Assembly (NCBI GenBank): GCA_947044405.1
Contig: CAMRHE010000035.1
Span: 6,917,501 to 6,981,500 of the forward strand
DNA: 64,000 bases
Reading direction: 5' to 3'
Origin: Leptodactylus fallax
Taxonomy: Eukaryota; Chordata; Amphibia; Anura; Leptodactylidae
The notes under the pieces were generated by a model. That model had not been told where the DNA came from, searched no databases, and saw nothing but the letters and a program-made list of their open reading frames with translations. Numbering within the stretch: position 1 is the first letter of the stretch; each line of letters starts with the position of its first letter. The position numbers and the translations under genes were made by a program. Below are positions 24,109 through 35,425 of the stretch, in pieces.

Positions 24109-25262
24109 CACTTCCTCACTCTGCCACTGGGTCACTGTATTCCCTACTAAGGCTGTTGTTACTTCCACATTAAATCACCTTGCCACTCTGTGGCCTACTC
24201 ACTCTGCTGCCACCTCTGCACTCTGTCACTGGGTGACTGCATGGCCTCCTCATGCTACTGCCACCTCCTCACTCTGCCATTGGTTCACAGTATGGCCTTC
24301 TCATGCCGCTGCCACTGGTTCAATGTATGGCCTCCTCATACCGCTGCCACTGGGTCACTGTATGGCCTCATGCCGCTGCCACTGGGTCACTCTGTGTACT
24401 CCTCATGCCGCTGCCACTGGTTCACTGTATGTCCTCCTCATGCCTCTGCCACTGGGTCACTGTATGGCCTTCTCATGCCGCTTCCACTGGGTCATTCTGT
24501 GTACTCCTTATGCTGCTTCCACTGGGTCACTGTATGGCTTCCTCATGCCGCTGCCACTGGATCACTCTGTGTACTCCATATGCTGCTGCCACTCGGTCAC
24601 TGTATGCTCTCCTCATGCCGCTGCCACTGGGTCACTATATGCCCTCCTCATGCTGTTTCCACTGGGTCACTCTGTGTACTCCTCATGCCGCTGCCACTGG
24701 GTCATTGTATGCCCCCCTCAGGCTGCTGGCACCGCTGGGTCACTCTGTGTACTCCTCATGCCACTGCCACTGGGTCACTGTATGGCTTCCTCATGCTGTT
24801 TTCACTGGGTCACTCTGTTCTCCTCATGCTGCTGCCACTGGGTCACTGTATGCCCTCCTCCTGCCACTGCCCTTGGTTCACTGTATGGCCTCCTCAACGC
24901 GCACGGGACGGGCCACCTCATGCCGCTGCCACTGGGTCACTGTATGTCCTCCTCATGCCGCTGCCACTGGGTCACTGTATGGCCTCCTCATACTGCTGCC
25001 ACGGGGTCAATGTATGCTCTCCTCATGCCACTGCCACTGGTTCACTCTGTCCTCCTCATGGTGCTGCCACTGGGTCATTTGTATAGCCTCCTCATACTGC
25101 TTCCACTGGGTCACTGTATATCCTCCTCATGCTGCTGCCACTGGGTCACTGTATGGCCTCTTCATACTGCTGCCACCTCCACATTATGTCGCATTGTCAC
25201 TCTGTGGCCTCCTCATGCTGCTGCCAACTCCACATTATATCGCCTTGCCACTCTGCAGACAT
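24081..25262 (+). repeat. 35-base minisatellite, roughly thirty units
   Basis: The unit contains CATGCCGCTGCCACTGGGTC followed by ACTGTATGGCCTCCT. Because 35 is not a multiple of three, the array stays open in all three forward frames for 300-415 codons and imitates large proteins. The first recognisable unit fragment overlaps the coding end of the BED finger (CATCACTGTATGGCCTCCTC at about 24079). Variants with TCTGTGTACTCC alternate with TGTATGGCC. Confidence 0.92.
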
Positions 25263-25299
25263 CTATGTGGCATCGGCAGATGACAGTGTAAAAGGAGTG

Positions 25300-26260
25300 T
25301 GTTCTTTCATGCTACAGTAGGATCTTGGACCTCTGCATGGTTTTTTCTACCTGGCACTAACATGGACCTGGAAGGCTGAGTTCTCACTTGAGTTAGTTGG
25401 TAAGGTTTGGCCCCGTAACTGGCCAAATAAGTGAATTGTGCAGTGGTTCTAAGAGCGATGACTGTCATGTGCTGACTCACAGTATTGTTTCACTACCACA
25501 GTAGGCTCTCTATGCATGTTACTGCAAGGCACAGTGTTCTACACCACTATACAGGCTATCAGTACAACAGAAGGCTGCAAAAAGTGATCCCATATTTGAA
25601 ACTACACTGCTTAAGGAATTTATCAAGGGAAATAGTGAGCATTTTGACTCCAAAGCTGTTTTACAGATTTTATTAACATCGGGACAGGAAAATTAAAAGT
25701 TACTTTTTTTTCCCAATAAGACATTGCTTTAGACTATTTTTTTTCATTTTCACAAAGGGTTAAAGGGGAAAATGCACCCACAATTTGATACATACTTTCT
25801 CAAAATCCTACATATCAATGAAGACTGTTGTTTGAGCACACAAGAGGGCACAAAAGGCAAGGAGGCTTTTGGAGGACAGAATAATTTTCAGGTGTCATGA
25901 TACATTTGCAGAAACCCTAAGGTAGCAGTGCAGTGGAAAGTTCCAAGAAGTGACTTCATTTTGGAAACTGCACCCCTCAAAAAATGTATCAAGGCGTATA
26001 GTGATCATTTTTATCCCAGAGATGCTTTCAAAAAAGAAATATGCAGTGGATGGTGCAAAATTGAAATTTTCCCAGATATATACTGTTTCAATATAATGTG
26101 CCCAATATATCATGCCCACCTTGTGGCACTGTGAAAGGTCAGCTCTCTAATGTTAATCTTTGTTTGCGGTACTCAGGTCAGATTATTCTGTGGATGCTTC
26201 AATAGCGTCCCAACCCAAAATCCAGTAGATAAGGAATTCAAGCACTCCAATAGTGAGTTG
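25300..26260 (-). repeat. Copies of the 355-base dispersed repeat, inverse orientation
   Basis: From about 25560 to 26130 the text carries the inverse landmarks: TTTTGGAAACTGCACCCCTC at 25961, AAAAAATGTATCAAGG and ATAGTGATCATTTT. It is the reverse counterpart of the 12-13 kb array, with a degenerate second copy around 25575-25690. 25300-25560 shows nothing recognisable. Confidence 0.55.
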
Positions 26261-26307
26261 AAGAAATATTTTTAATTGCAAATTTTCAAGTTCATATGAA
26301 GTCCATA

Positions 26308-26352
26308 CAGAGTAGTAACAGTTTTCAGCAGTGATGCCTTCATCAGACTCTG
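26308..26352 (-). ncRNA. Hammerhead-like motif with a closed helix I
   Basis: Minus strand: CAGAGT, CTGATGA, AGGCA-TCAC-TGCT (short stem II with a bulge), GAAA, ACTGTT, ACT, ACTCTG. CAGAGT and ACTCTG form a perfect 6-base helix I. The bases before the second helix strand do not fit the canonical UH cleavage position exactly, so this may be a degenerate copy or a coincidence of a dispersed repeat. Confidence 0.4.
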
Positions 26353-27919
26353 TTGGTTCAAAGTAACAATACATAACACTATGTGAGTACTAATAATCAA
26401 AAACTGAAACGTGAAGTATACAGATATACAAGCGTATAAGAACACATGAGGGGTACAGGGTGTATGCAAGTACATATATATAATATAATATTCCAATGTC
26501 TACGCGTATAGGTAAGTGCATTGTCAATATGTACAAAATATACACAATATAAATTCCTCTCAATGAATATTCTGCTTGATCATAATGTCAGGGCACCGTT
26601 GCATCATTAGTGTAATTTCTTGATATCAATGCAACAAGAAACAAGCAATTTATGACACGGGATACACAGGAGAGATCCATAGAGACTCACCTATGATATA
26701 TTATGAGAGTAGTTGCAAATATTTGCGGTAGGATTAGAAAGTAGAAGTCCAAAAACTGTGGTTAGGTCCTGATATAGGAGGTCAACTATGTGGAAATGAT
26801 CTCCTCAAGTTGCATGCTGTGAATAGGTACGTAATAGGGTGAGTATAACAATAGAAAATTCTGGAATCCAATATATGATTAAAATCTCCTTCCCTTATTG
26901 ACCCACTTAGCCTTCCCGGTCCCCTTATAACTTAGTTTTCCATCACTTAGCTTCCCTTGGCTCTATGTATTATTCAATCTACTTGAAAAATATATGCAAT
27001 CCCCTCACCCCTTCTATACCCCTACAACATCTCTCAGCAGATATTACATGCAAGTTTTCAGTTATATATTTATACAAACAATTATACCCAACTCATACTA
27101 TTAATGTACTCTTATATGTGTATATATAACTTAACAGCATATGCCAGGCCACTTCCTTTGGGCCAACACACTGTTCCTACGTCCAATAAGATTATATGGC
27201 TCAGGCTGACAGAGCTTTGCCAGCTCTATGTACACACACAGTGCACTTCCGCCTATAGCTACAACACGCCCCTCCACACACTTCAACCACTAGTGTGTGC
27301 TGACTATGAGACGCCAACCTAGGAGTGGGGGATACCGCTACAAGTATTATCAAATGTGGTGATAGGTCTCGAAAATATAAAACATAACTTTTATTAAAAA
27401 TATTTATATAAAAACTGTGTGAAAAAACAGGACATGAACACAAGAACAGAGAAGTCTCCCTCAAAAATGGCAACCTCTCAGTATTATAGGTAATTCAGTG
27501 TGGGAAGCATGTAAATAAGGGAGCAGTCCAAACTATAGACCATAGTGCACACACTTCATCTACCGTAGGAGTGAAGGGATAGAGATCACCCTTTAAGTAC
27601 ATATACAGAGAGCGCTTAAAATAGGTTATACCGACAGTGCTATATAGATAGATTTATCTTGTGCTAGAATAAGCTTGAATCACTCCCCCAAATGAAAATA
27701 GAGGAAAGATTATATTTGAACATTAAATGACTTGGGAGGTGAGAGTATCAATAACTTTTCCAAAGAGATGCGCCCTTAAAAGGTATCAATCTCTATATAT
27801 CCTCTACATACCTATAAACTACAAAGTTTATGTGACCTAGTAGGTTTTCTTGGGCACAACATCTTTTGAAGAGTTCGTCTCTGACACAAATAAATAGTCA
27901 CAAATAAATAATGCAACAC
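26353..27919. other. Non-coding interval; nothing firm recognised
   Basis: No motif-bearing open frame. The 72- to 90-residue frames near 27104-27473 have no recognisable content. Confidence 0.4.
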
Positions 27920-28470
27920 GTGGAGGTTAAAAATGCTCACTATACCCCTGTATAAATTTCCTGAGGGGTGTAGTTTCCAAAATGGCTCACATGTCAGAGG
28001 ATTCCACTTTACTGGCATTTCAGGGGTTATGCAAAAGTGGCATGGCATCCACAAACAAAGCCATATACAGTAAATCTGTACATCAAATAGCACTGCTTCC
28101 CTTCTGTGCCCTGTTGTGTGCCCGGGTATCCCGGGTCAACAACAATATTATATATGTGGGAATAAACTGCAGTTTGGGTACACAGCAGGATGCAGAAGTG
28201 AAGGAGTGTTATTTGGCTTTTAAAATACATTTAGATGTTTAGTTTTTGGACAGAATACCATGTTGCAGAAATAAGCTAATGTGCTTGTAAAGTGGAATCA
28301 CCTAGGAAATGACCCCATTTTGAAAATTGCACCCCTAAAAAAAATTTATCAAGGGGCACAGAGAACATTAGTCTTCTAGTTTTGAATGCACATAGGATGA
28401 TGAAAAGTGAATATTTAAGCTATGCAGAGTATTGGGTACACCAAATTCCCCATTATTTTGACAGTAGCTC
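27920..28470 (+). repeat. Dispersed 355-base repeat family copy
   Basis: CTCACTATACCCCTGTATAA and GGGGTGTAGTTTCCAAAATG at about 27935-27985 match the landmarks of the 12 kb array. An inverse-looking fragment (TTTTGAAAATTGCACCCCTA) follows at about 28318, so two copies meet head to head or the element is itself partly palindromic. Confidence 0.6.
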
Positions 28471-28626
28471 CTAGGGTTGAGTCACTTCTGGTGTCTTTTC
28501 CCTTGTAATCTCTGTGTGTTTATTGATATCCACTAGCTTAGTTTACACATTTCCCTTCCTGTCGCAGTCAATTTTGTCCTAAAGATGAGGAGATTTTTGT
28601 TTTTGTCGTTGTCGCATTGTACAAGC

Positions 28627-28648
28627 TTTTTTTTTTTTTTTTTTTTTT
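28627..28648. repeat. Poly(T) run of 22
   Basis: Homopolymer directly visible. It may be the reverse of an old poly(A) tail, but no adjoining retroelement was identified. Confidence 0.95.
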
Positions 28649-28779
28649 GTGGTGATGTAGCCATATGATGGCTTGGCTTATTTTTTTGTAACAACACCAT
28701 TCTAGGGTGCCTATAACTCATTACCTAAATTTTAATAACTCTTTTTGGGTGCATTAAAAAAAAATCTATTATTGATTTT

Positions 28780-30810
28780 GGTATTGATTTTTTTTTTTAA
28801 TAATAATATTTTCACAATTTCACATAAGCAAAGGAATACAATTACATGAGTAAGAGTCAATATAACATCTGTGGTGACATAGAATACATCATAACAATGT
28901 ACAAAACAGTGGTGTGTTCCGTATAGTCAGCGTTCAACTCAAATCAGTACAAATCAGAATACTGAGCGTATACTGATCATATAAAACATGGGTAGGAGAA
29001 AGAAGAAGAAAGGGGAGGGAGAGAATAATGGAAAAGAACAGCCATGAGGAATAAAGGAGAATAATAGGTAGACAGGCTCCGAAAAAAAAGAAAATAAGCG
29101 GGAGGAGAAGAAGAGAAGGAAAATTTATAGAGGGGGAAGATTATAGACAAAGAGAGAATGAAGAGAAAAGGAAAGATGGCAAGGTGGGATGGGGGAGGGG
29201 TTAGTTGCTGCCAGAAGTGTTTAACACCGGGGCAGAACCACCATATACGTGACAGAGTTCCACAGTGAGCTCGACATCTCCAACACAGATCAGAATCTGA
29301 TAAGTTCATTCTATGGAGCCACTGGGGGGTATGATACCATCTGGTGACTAGCTTATAGTGTGTCTCCTGGAGGCGTACACATGGGGAGAAACCATGGGAA
29401 TTGTGGAGGACCTTTTTGGTTTGTTCATCAGAAAGAGTCAAGTTCAGTTTAAATTCCCATGAAGTGAGAAAAGCAGGTTTGTAGATTTGTTTAGAACCAA
29501 GGAAGATAGCTAGAACATATGAATTCTTAGATAGAAGTTTGTGGCACGCTAGGAGAGCGCGTTTGAACGTAGTAAGCTCAGTACGTATCTTGTTAGCAGT
29601 GACCCAATCTCGGAGATATCTAGAAAGATGCTGTTTATGAAGAAAAGATAGAGTTCTGTCTGGGATTAGTGACTCCAGATTTGAGAAAGCCATTTGTGCA
29701 GATTTGTCGAGAACTTCTAATAATCGGTGAGAAAGTAAGCAATGCCACATATCTGAAAAAGTTGCATGCAACCTCCCCAGCAAGTCGGGTAGTATGCCTA
29801 TAGGGAGTAAAGGAGAAGGTTACGGCGCCAGAGTTTCTTTCAGGTCTCACCACACTTCACAAGCACCTAGCAGGAGTTGATTTAGTGAACTAGCACAGTG
29901 GCCAGGAGAACCATACATCCAGAGGTCAGCCTCAGAATCAGGACCGAATGTGTAGTTTGATAAACTAGAGATGAGTGAGACTGACCCAGGTGAGGTGAGT
30001 TCCATCCAACGCTTCAGTTGAACTGCTTTGTAATATTCTGAGACACCCGGAAGACCTATGCCTCCTGATATCTTTTTCTTCATTAAGAGGGAAATAGGAA
30101 GACGTGGCCGTTTACCCCGCCAGAGGAAGGTTGAAAAGAGACTTCTGACAGACTTGAAGAAAAGCCGGGGGAGGCGAATGGGCAGCATGTGGAATTGGTA
30201 TAAAATCTTGGGGAGTACATAGGTTTGCAATAGGTTCCATCTGCCGAACCATGAGAATGGCAGTCCTTGATAGGATGATAACATTGTCCGGATGTCCGTT
30301 ACCTACGGCTGAAAATTTTCTGCATAAAGATTTGAGGGGTCCGCTGTCCCAGATATTTAATAGACTTTGAGGTCCATTTGAAGGGTGTGGATGAAGAAAT
30401 ATTCGATGCCAGCTTGGAGGGGATGGTGACATTTAATAACTCCGACTTGTCTAGGTTCGCCTTGTAACCCGAAACAGAAACCGTAGTTAGTGAGAAGGTC
30501 AACAATTGCAGGCAGTCCTTTACCAGGGCTTGACACTAGAAACAGTACATCATCAGCAAATGCAACAGAGTGCGGAGCGGACTGCTTGTAATAAAGATTC
30601 CAAAACCAGTATAAAAAGGGAAGGTGAGAGATGGTATCCCTGTCTGGTCCCATTTTTTGATATTGAAGCTGGGAGTCATCATTAATCTTCAGACGTGCAT
30701 AAGGGGAGTCATAAAGAGAGAAGACTGCAGTTATAAATTGTAGTGGGAATTTAAACTTTCTTAGCGTGGCTTTCATAAACAACCAATCTACTCTATCAAA
30801 TTCCATGGGT
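28780..30810 (-). mobile_element. 5'-truncated LINE of the Tx1 / L1 group
   Basis: The minus strand carries the C-terminal half of an L1-type second open frame. It ends in a 3' untranslated region and a short A-tract (a T run near 28788-28797 on the given strand). It starts abruptly near 30806 inside the reverse transcriptase at FDRVDWLF, so the 5' part is missing. The surrounding sequence on both sides looks like one AT-rich dispersed repeat that was interrupted. Confidence 0.85.
28977..30806 (-). pseudogene. L1/Tx1-type reverse transcriptase and C-terminal domain, frameshifted
   Basis: Three minus-strand segments follow each other. Segment 30806-30357 starts MEFDRVDWLFMKATLRKFKF and contains the reverse transcriptase active site in VAFADDVLFLVSS. 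Segment 30284-29847 (GRWNLLQTYVLPKILYQFHM, FLWRGKRPRL, GGIGLPGVSEYYKAVQLKRW) is the conserved region after the thumb. Segment 29783-28977 carries YKLVTRWYHTPQWLHRM and the zinc-knuckle-like CWRC...GTLSRIWWFCP..KHFW near the C-terminus, diagnostic of vertebrate L1/Tx1 proteins. The segments lie in different frames, with breaks near 30320 and 29830. The last part of the third segment (after about residue 205) reads into low-complexity sequence and is unlikely to be original. The element cannot encode a working enzyme. Confidence 0.87.
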
Positions 30811-31396
30811 TATAAGATTACAGCAATATCAAATTTATATTTTTTTATGTGTTACTAATTTTACGGAATAAAAAACCCATTTAGGGAAAAAAATCTATTG
30901 CTTTTGAATAACTGTCTTCTGAGAGGCATAACATTTATATTTTTCTGTTGACGTACCTGGTTTAGGGCTTATTTTTTGTGGAACAAGCTGTGCTTCTTAT
31001 TGGTACCATTTTGGGGTATATATGATTTTTTAATCACTTTTTATACTATATTTTGTGAGGCAAGATGGCGAAAAATCATTCCTTCTGGCATTTTTGTACA
31101 TTTTTTTTCATGACATGCTCTGTGCAAGTTAAATAAAGTTTTAGTTTTTCTTATTTTTTTACATAATTAATTTTATGTAGGAAAGGGGCATTTTTGAGCT
31201 TTATTTTAATTTTTTCAATTTTGTTAAAAAAGGTTGGTGCAAGGTTTTGGAGTATTAGGAGCCCTCAAACTGTCATTTATGACTTTTTAAGACAATCTGC
31301 ATAAGCAGTTTGAACACGGACCAAAATTTTGGCCAAAACTGGACAAACCAGAACTGAGATATACTTTGAAGAGTTCACTCATCTCTGCTTACTATT
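30811..31396. other. AT-rich interval ending in a hAT-like terminus
   Basis: The last part (31270-31396) finishes with GTTCACTCATCTCTG, the inverse of a CAGAGATGAGTGAAC end similar to the hAT termini at 49128 and 20903. No partner end was found on the left, so this is a lone terminus or a decayed copy. Confidence 0.45.
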
Positions 31397-32682
31397 TACT
31401 TGCTATCTATTGCTATTATATTATCCAGTTTTTTAAGTAAATTTGAAAGTGTGGATATATAACTTGGTGCAAATGTTGCAATCTAATTAGACAACTAACA
31501 TTATGACACTAACCTTTGTCCAGGCATTGCTTCACAAACATCTGTAAACACGGAAGGTGTAATATGACCAATGTGAAATCATAAAACAGTTCTATAATAG
31601 AGAAGCGGAGCTTGTTACTTTCTTCTGTTATTTTTATATCGCTTTGATAGATTTTTTAAAAACAGTTTTTACAGATACTAACAATTCCTACAAAGCAAAT
31701 AATTACTTCACAAGATATTAAAAAGTGAGTCTACACTGTGAGGTGTAAACTAGCAGACCTTATAGGCAAGATACAAAGGTTTTCTATAAATTTATTTGCA
31801 CTGCTTTTAACTGAGCAGACAAAAGGATGCCACAAAAATGGGTAGCACACAATGAAGTAAAAATCATATTGTAAGTAGAGGATTTTTTTAGCCAATAGAT
31901 AATTATGACCAATTAGAACTGGTACTGTATGTGTAAAATGATGCATATGACTATCTGTTAAAGGTACATTATTAGCAACTATTAACATTCTGTTAGAATG
32001 CTCTTTTGCCATCAAAACCAGTTGTCATCTGTGCTACAGAAAACACAATTTTACATTCCTACATTTTTTTTCTGAAGGGGATATTAAAGCTGTCAGATAT
32101 GAGGAAGTTGAATATGCAGAGCACCTCCAGAATGGCAATGTTTAGAAACATGTATTTATGTTGAAATGGAAATCTGTCATGTTGCAAGTATGTTATTTGT
32201 TTAAAAGCATCTGTCTGTTTTATTACCCAAACAAATTCACTCACAACAGATGCAGAAAGGAATATATAAACAAATAAAGGAGGTCCCCCCATTAACATCA
32301 TACATGGAACCCCAGTGATCTGATTACTAGGTATGTGTATTTGGCAGTATATTTTCAATGGGGAGAGACGAGTAAACAGCTGGTAGACACCTAAATAGTT
32401 TGCAAGGCTGACAAAAATTATATCCATCCATTTCAGATAATTATCATACAATGTTGATCCAAAGGAAGGCTAAAACCCTTATGCAGGTAGAAGCCAATTT
32501 TCCTTAAATTTGAGACAAATTCTTTCCCAGCTCCAATCTGGCAAGTCCACCTTCCCCAAAAAATCTAATAATAACATTATTTAGATTGTGAGCCCTATAT
32601 AGGATACAACATCTGAAAAAACGCTGTGGAATATGATGGTGTTATATAAGTAAGCTAAATAAATAAAAGACATGAACTTTAA
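31397..32682. other. Non-coding interval; open frames without motifs
   Basis: Minus-strand open frames of 94 and 130 codons (31731-32015, 32059-32451) are hydrophobic and AT-rich with no family resemblance that I recognise, so I do not call them genes. TTAA at 32679-32682 is the target site of the next element. Confidence 0.4.
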
Positions 32683-33872
32683 CCCCTTAATGACCTGGCC
32701 ATTTTTTGTTTTTGCATTTTCGTTTTTCCCTCCCCACATTCCAAGAGCCATAACTTTTTCATTTTTCAGTTCGCAGAGTCACATGATGGCTTATTGTTTG
32801 TGAAACAAATTGTACTTTGTAATGTCACTATTCAATATGCTGTGCAATGTACTGGGAAGCTGGAAAAAAAAATCAGAATGAGGTGCAATTGGAGAAAAAC
32901 TGCATTTGCGCCAAATTCATATGGGGTTAATTTTTACAGCATTCACTGTGTGGTAAAAATGACATGTTACCTGTATTCTTCGGGTCAGTACGAACACGGC
33001 GATACCAAATTTATATAGTATTTGTAATATTTTGATACCTTTTAAAAAATTAAAAACTTGCTAAATATAAAAAAAAATTTGCGTCGCCATATTGTGTCAC
33101 CTGTAACTTTTTCATATTTACATGTATGGAGCTGGGTAAGGCGTCTTTTTATGCGGGACAACATGACGTTTTTATTGATACCATTTGGGGAAAGATCTGA
33201 TGGTTTGATCACTTTTTATTCAATTTTTTATAGGAGACAAAGTGTTGAAAAAAACGCTATTTGGCCATTTTAATTTTTTTTTCCCCACTACGCCGTTCAC
33301 CGTATGTGATAAATATTTTAATATTTTAATAGTTCGGGCATTTTGGAGCGCGGGGATACCTAAAGTGTTTATGCTTACTTTTGTTTATTTACTTTTATAT
33401 CTGATCTAGGGAAAGGGGGGTGATTTGAACTTTTGTGAGTTTTTTAAATTTTTTCATACTTTTAAAAACTTGAAACCTAGGGAGTCTGATCGATCATACT
33501 ATTCACTGCGATACTACTGTATCGCAGTGAATAGCAAAATGCCTTCACTGCTATTAGACGATGCCTCTGGCATCGTGTAATAGCTCTAATGTAATGACAG
33601 GCCTGGGAGCCTTCAATAGGCTCCCGGCTGTCATGGCAACCAAGCGCCGTGGCAGCTGCGCAATTTAGATGCCGCGGTCTTGTTTGACCGCGACATCTAA
33701 AGGGTTAACAGCCGCGATCGGTGCAGGCACCGATCGCTGCTGTTAGCGGCGGGTCCTGGCTGTATTATATAGCTGGCACCCGCAGTGTATGGAGAGCGCT
33801 TAGCACCTGAGCACTCTCCATACATCGTCATGCGACTCAGGACGTACTATTACGCCCTGGGTAATTAAGGGG
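32683..33872 (+). mobile_element. TTAA-flanked non-autonomous element, 1.19 kb
   Basis: The ends CCCCTTAATGACC and GGGTAATTAAGGGG are inverse copies, flanked by TTAA on both sides (32679-32682 and 33873-33876). TTAA targets are typical of piggyBac and Kolobok superfamilies; which applies is open. The interior holds conserved blocks (GCCATAACTTTTTC, TCACATGATGGC, ACAACATGACGTTTTTATTG) and several hairpins, including TTCACTGCGATACT...GTATCGCAGTGAA (33504-33535). There is no transposase. Partial inverse copies lie at 54110-54466 and 59260-60005, and part of the core recurs inside the TA-flanked element at 57330. Confidence 0.85.
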
Positions 33873-33876
33873 TTAA

Positions 33877-34509
33877 CCTGCAATACTGTATAGATGCCCC
33901 TAGGCATCTAGTTTTCAACAATACATAAAATAAGTAAAATAAAAAATGATAAACTAAACATCCTTCTCTTCCAAAATCAGTAAAAAAAACATTATATGGT
34001 ATCGGCATTATGGCAGAAACTAGTATACATATAATTTTGGCTTTAATCCTACTCTCCACACATACATGCCTCATATTTTACACTGCATACATTTTCCCCA
34101 TACATATGCACCTCACATACATAACAGAAAGAAACCTAAATGCACATCCTCAAAGTATAAAGCATAAAAAGAAAAGAAGGCAGCACTCCAAATCAGTGGA
34201 TCCATGTTGTGACCCACTACAAGCTTAAGGAAAGCCCTTGCTTGGAGCTGAAATTTCATTGTGGTTAAATTTATTTACACCAATTTATATTTAACATATT
34301 TAAATGGATTGTCTCATTTAGACCAACTCTATTCCCAGTTAATTTTTTCTCCTTGTAGATGTCGCTTTAAAGTTTCCATGACCAACTCTATCCAATGCTT
34401 GTCATTGACGTTACGATATACGTTACTAATCGCATCTGTGCTAAAATTTTTGTGCCCCAGGTTTTTTTTTTATCTAACAGTAGTTGGAATCATTTGCTAT
34501 ATATATCTA
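33877..34509. other. Non-coding interval; nothing firm recognised
   Basis: Around 34165-34260 the wording GAAGGCAGCACTCCAAATCA resembles the repeat at 53890 (GAAGGCAGCACTCCCAGG), which is linked there to another ribozyme-like block. No boundaries were found. Confidence 0.4.
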
Positions 34510-35135
34510 TGTTTCCATTACAGTGCGAAAGCTGTGAATGTGCACATCCCCTAGGTAATCTGCAGATTAACTGATTTCCTCAGTTAATGTGCGGAATCAA
34601 GAGTTTTCCGCACTTTACCTAGGTAATGTGCACATTCATGGCTTGCGTCCCGTTAAAGCTGAAAAATTTGTTTGCATCATGCCGAAATGTCGTGTCTGCC
34701 TGTTAGCGCACGTCCCATTCAAGTTGAAAACTTTTGTGTCTGCCTGTTAGCGCAGCTGCGCGGGAATTAACTCCTAGTATTGTTTCATGTCCAAATTCGT
34801 GTCTGCCTATTAGCGCGGGCATTTGTGTGGTGATTTCTTTTGAAAGCAGAGAAATTGAACTCCTAGTATGCAAAGAAGCGCCGACTTGGTCAGTAAAATG
34901 ATTCTTCGCAAACCTCTTTAGCGGAGATTCCAAATACATTATGCCAGCAAAGATGTTCTTTTCACTTTAACGAGTGCCTAGTAGGTTATGTGCAGATTAG
35001 CTAGGTAATGTGCAGATTACCTAGGTAATGTGAGTAATGAAACCAGTTTTCTGCACTTTAACGGATCACCCTAGTGAATCTGCACATTACCTAGGTAAAC
35101 TGCAGATTAACTGATTTCTGCACTTTAGCAGTAAC
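34510..35135. repeat. Palindrome-rich repeat with CCTAGGTAA and TGTCTGCCTGTTAGCGC words
   Basis: TTACCTAGGTAA or close variants occur near 34616, 35017 and 35086, each joined to TGTGCA or CTGCAGATT. The outer blocks CTGCAGATTAACTGATTTC (34560s and 35100s) are direct copies. Between them TGTCTGCC(T/A)(G/T)TTAGCGC appears near 34693, 34738 and 34799, and ACTCCTAGTAT twice. There is no coding capacity, and I do not recognise the element class. Confidence 0.6.
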
Positions 35136-35144
35136 ATATGTATA

Positions 35145-35425
35145 CAGTTGAAACCAGAAGTTTACATACACTATATAAAAAGACAGATATACATGTTTTT
35201 CTCACTGTTTGACATGAAATCAGAATAAACCTTTACAATTTTAGATCAATTAGGATTACCAAAATTATTTATATTTGCAAAATGCCAGAATAATGAGAGA
35301 GAGAGAATTTTTAAGGCATTTTTTACTTTCTGCAAAGTCAAGAGTTTACATACATTTCATTAGTATTTGGTACCACTGTCCTTAAACTGTATGACTTGGG
35401 TCAAACATTTTGGATATCCTTCCAC
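35145..35425 (+). mobile_element. Left end of a Sleeping Beauty-like Tc1 element, truncated
   Basis: After TA (35143-35144) the sequence CAGTTGAAACCAGAAGTTTA begins a long inverted-repeat-type terminus. It contains an internal second copy of the AAGAGTTTACATACAT word at about 35340, as in IR/DR-type Tc1 ends (direct repeats inside the inverted repeat). The text ACTTGGGTCAAACATTTTGG GATATCCTTCCACAAGC-like block then stops abruptly at a piggyBac coding remnant. No transposase and no right end were found. Confidence 0.8.

Larger units (their letters stand above)
20903..25300 (+). mobile_element. BED-finger hAT-type element, degenerate, catalytic domain replaced by minisatellite
   Basis: The left boundary is placed at TTGTATGAGCAAATCGAAG, a diverged form of the TAGAGATGAGCGAAC-like hAT ends that I associate with frogs. 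In order it holds a promoter-like region (TATAAAAACC at about 21138), 138-140-base tandem repeats (21485-22400), a nested element (22442-22931), an N-terminal transposase frame with a BED finger, and a 35-base minisatellite. No right inverted repeat was found, so the end at about 25300 is provisional. Confidence 0.65.

Noticed and set aside
24044..25291. Open frames of 298-415 codons rich in Cys, His and Leu
   Set aside because: They are a by-product of the 35-base minisatellite, which lacks stops in all three forward frames.
32059..32451. 130-codon hydrophobic minus-strand frame
   Set aside because: AT-driven composition and no recognisable family or flanking gene structure.
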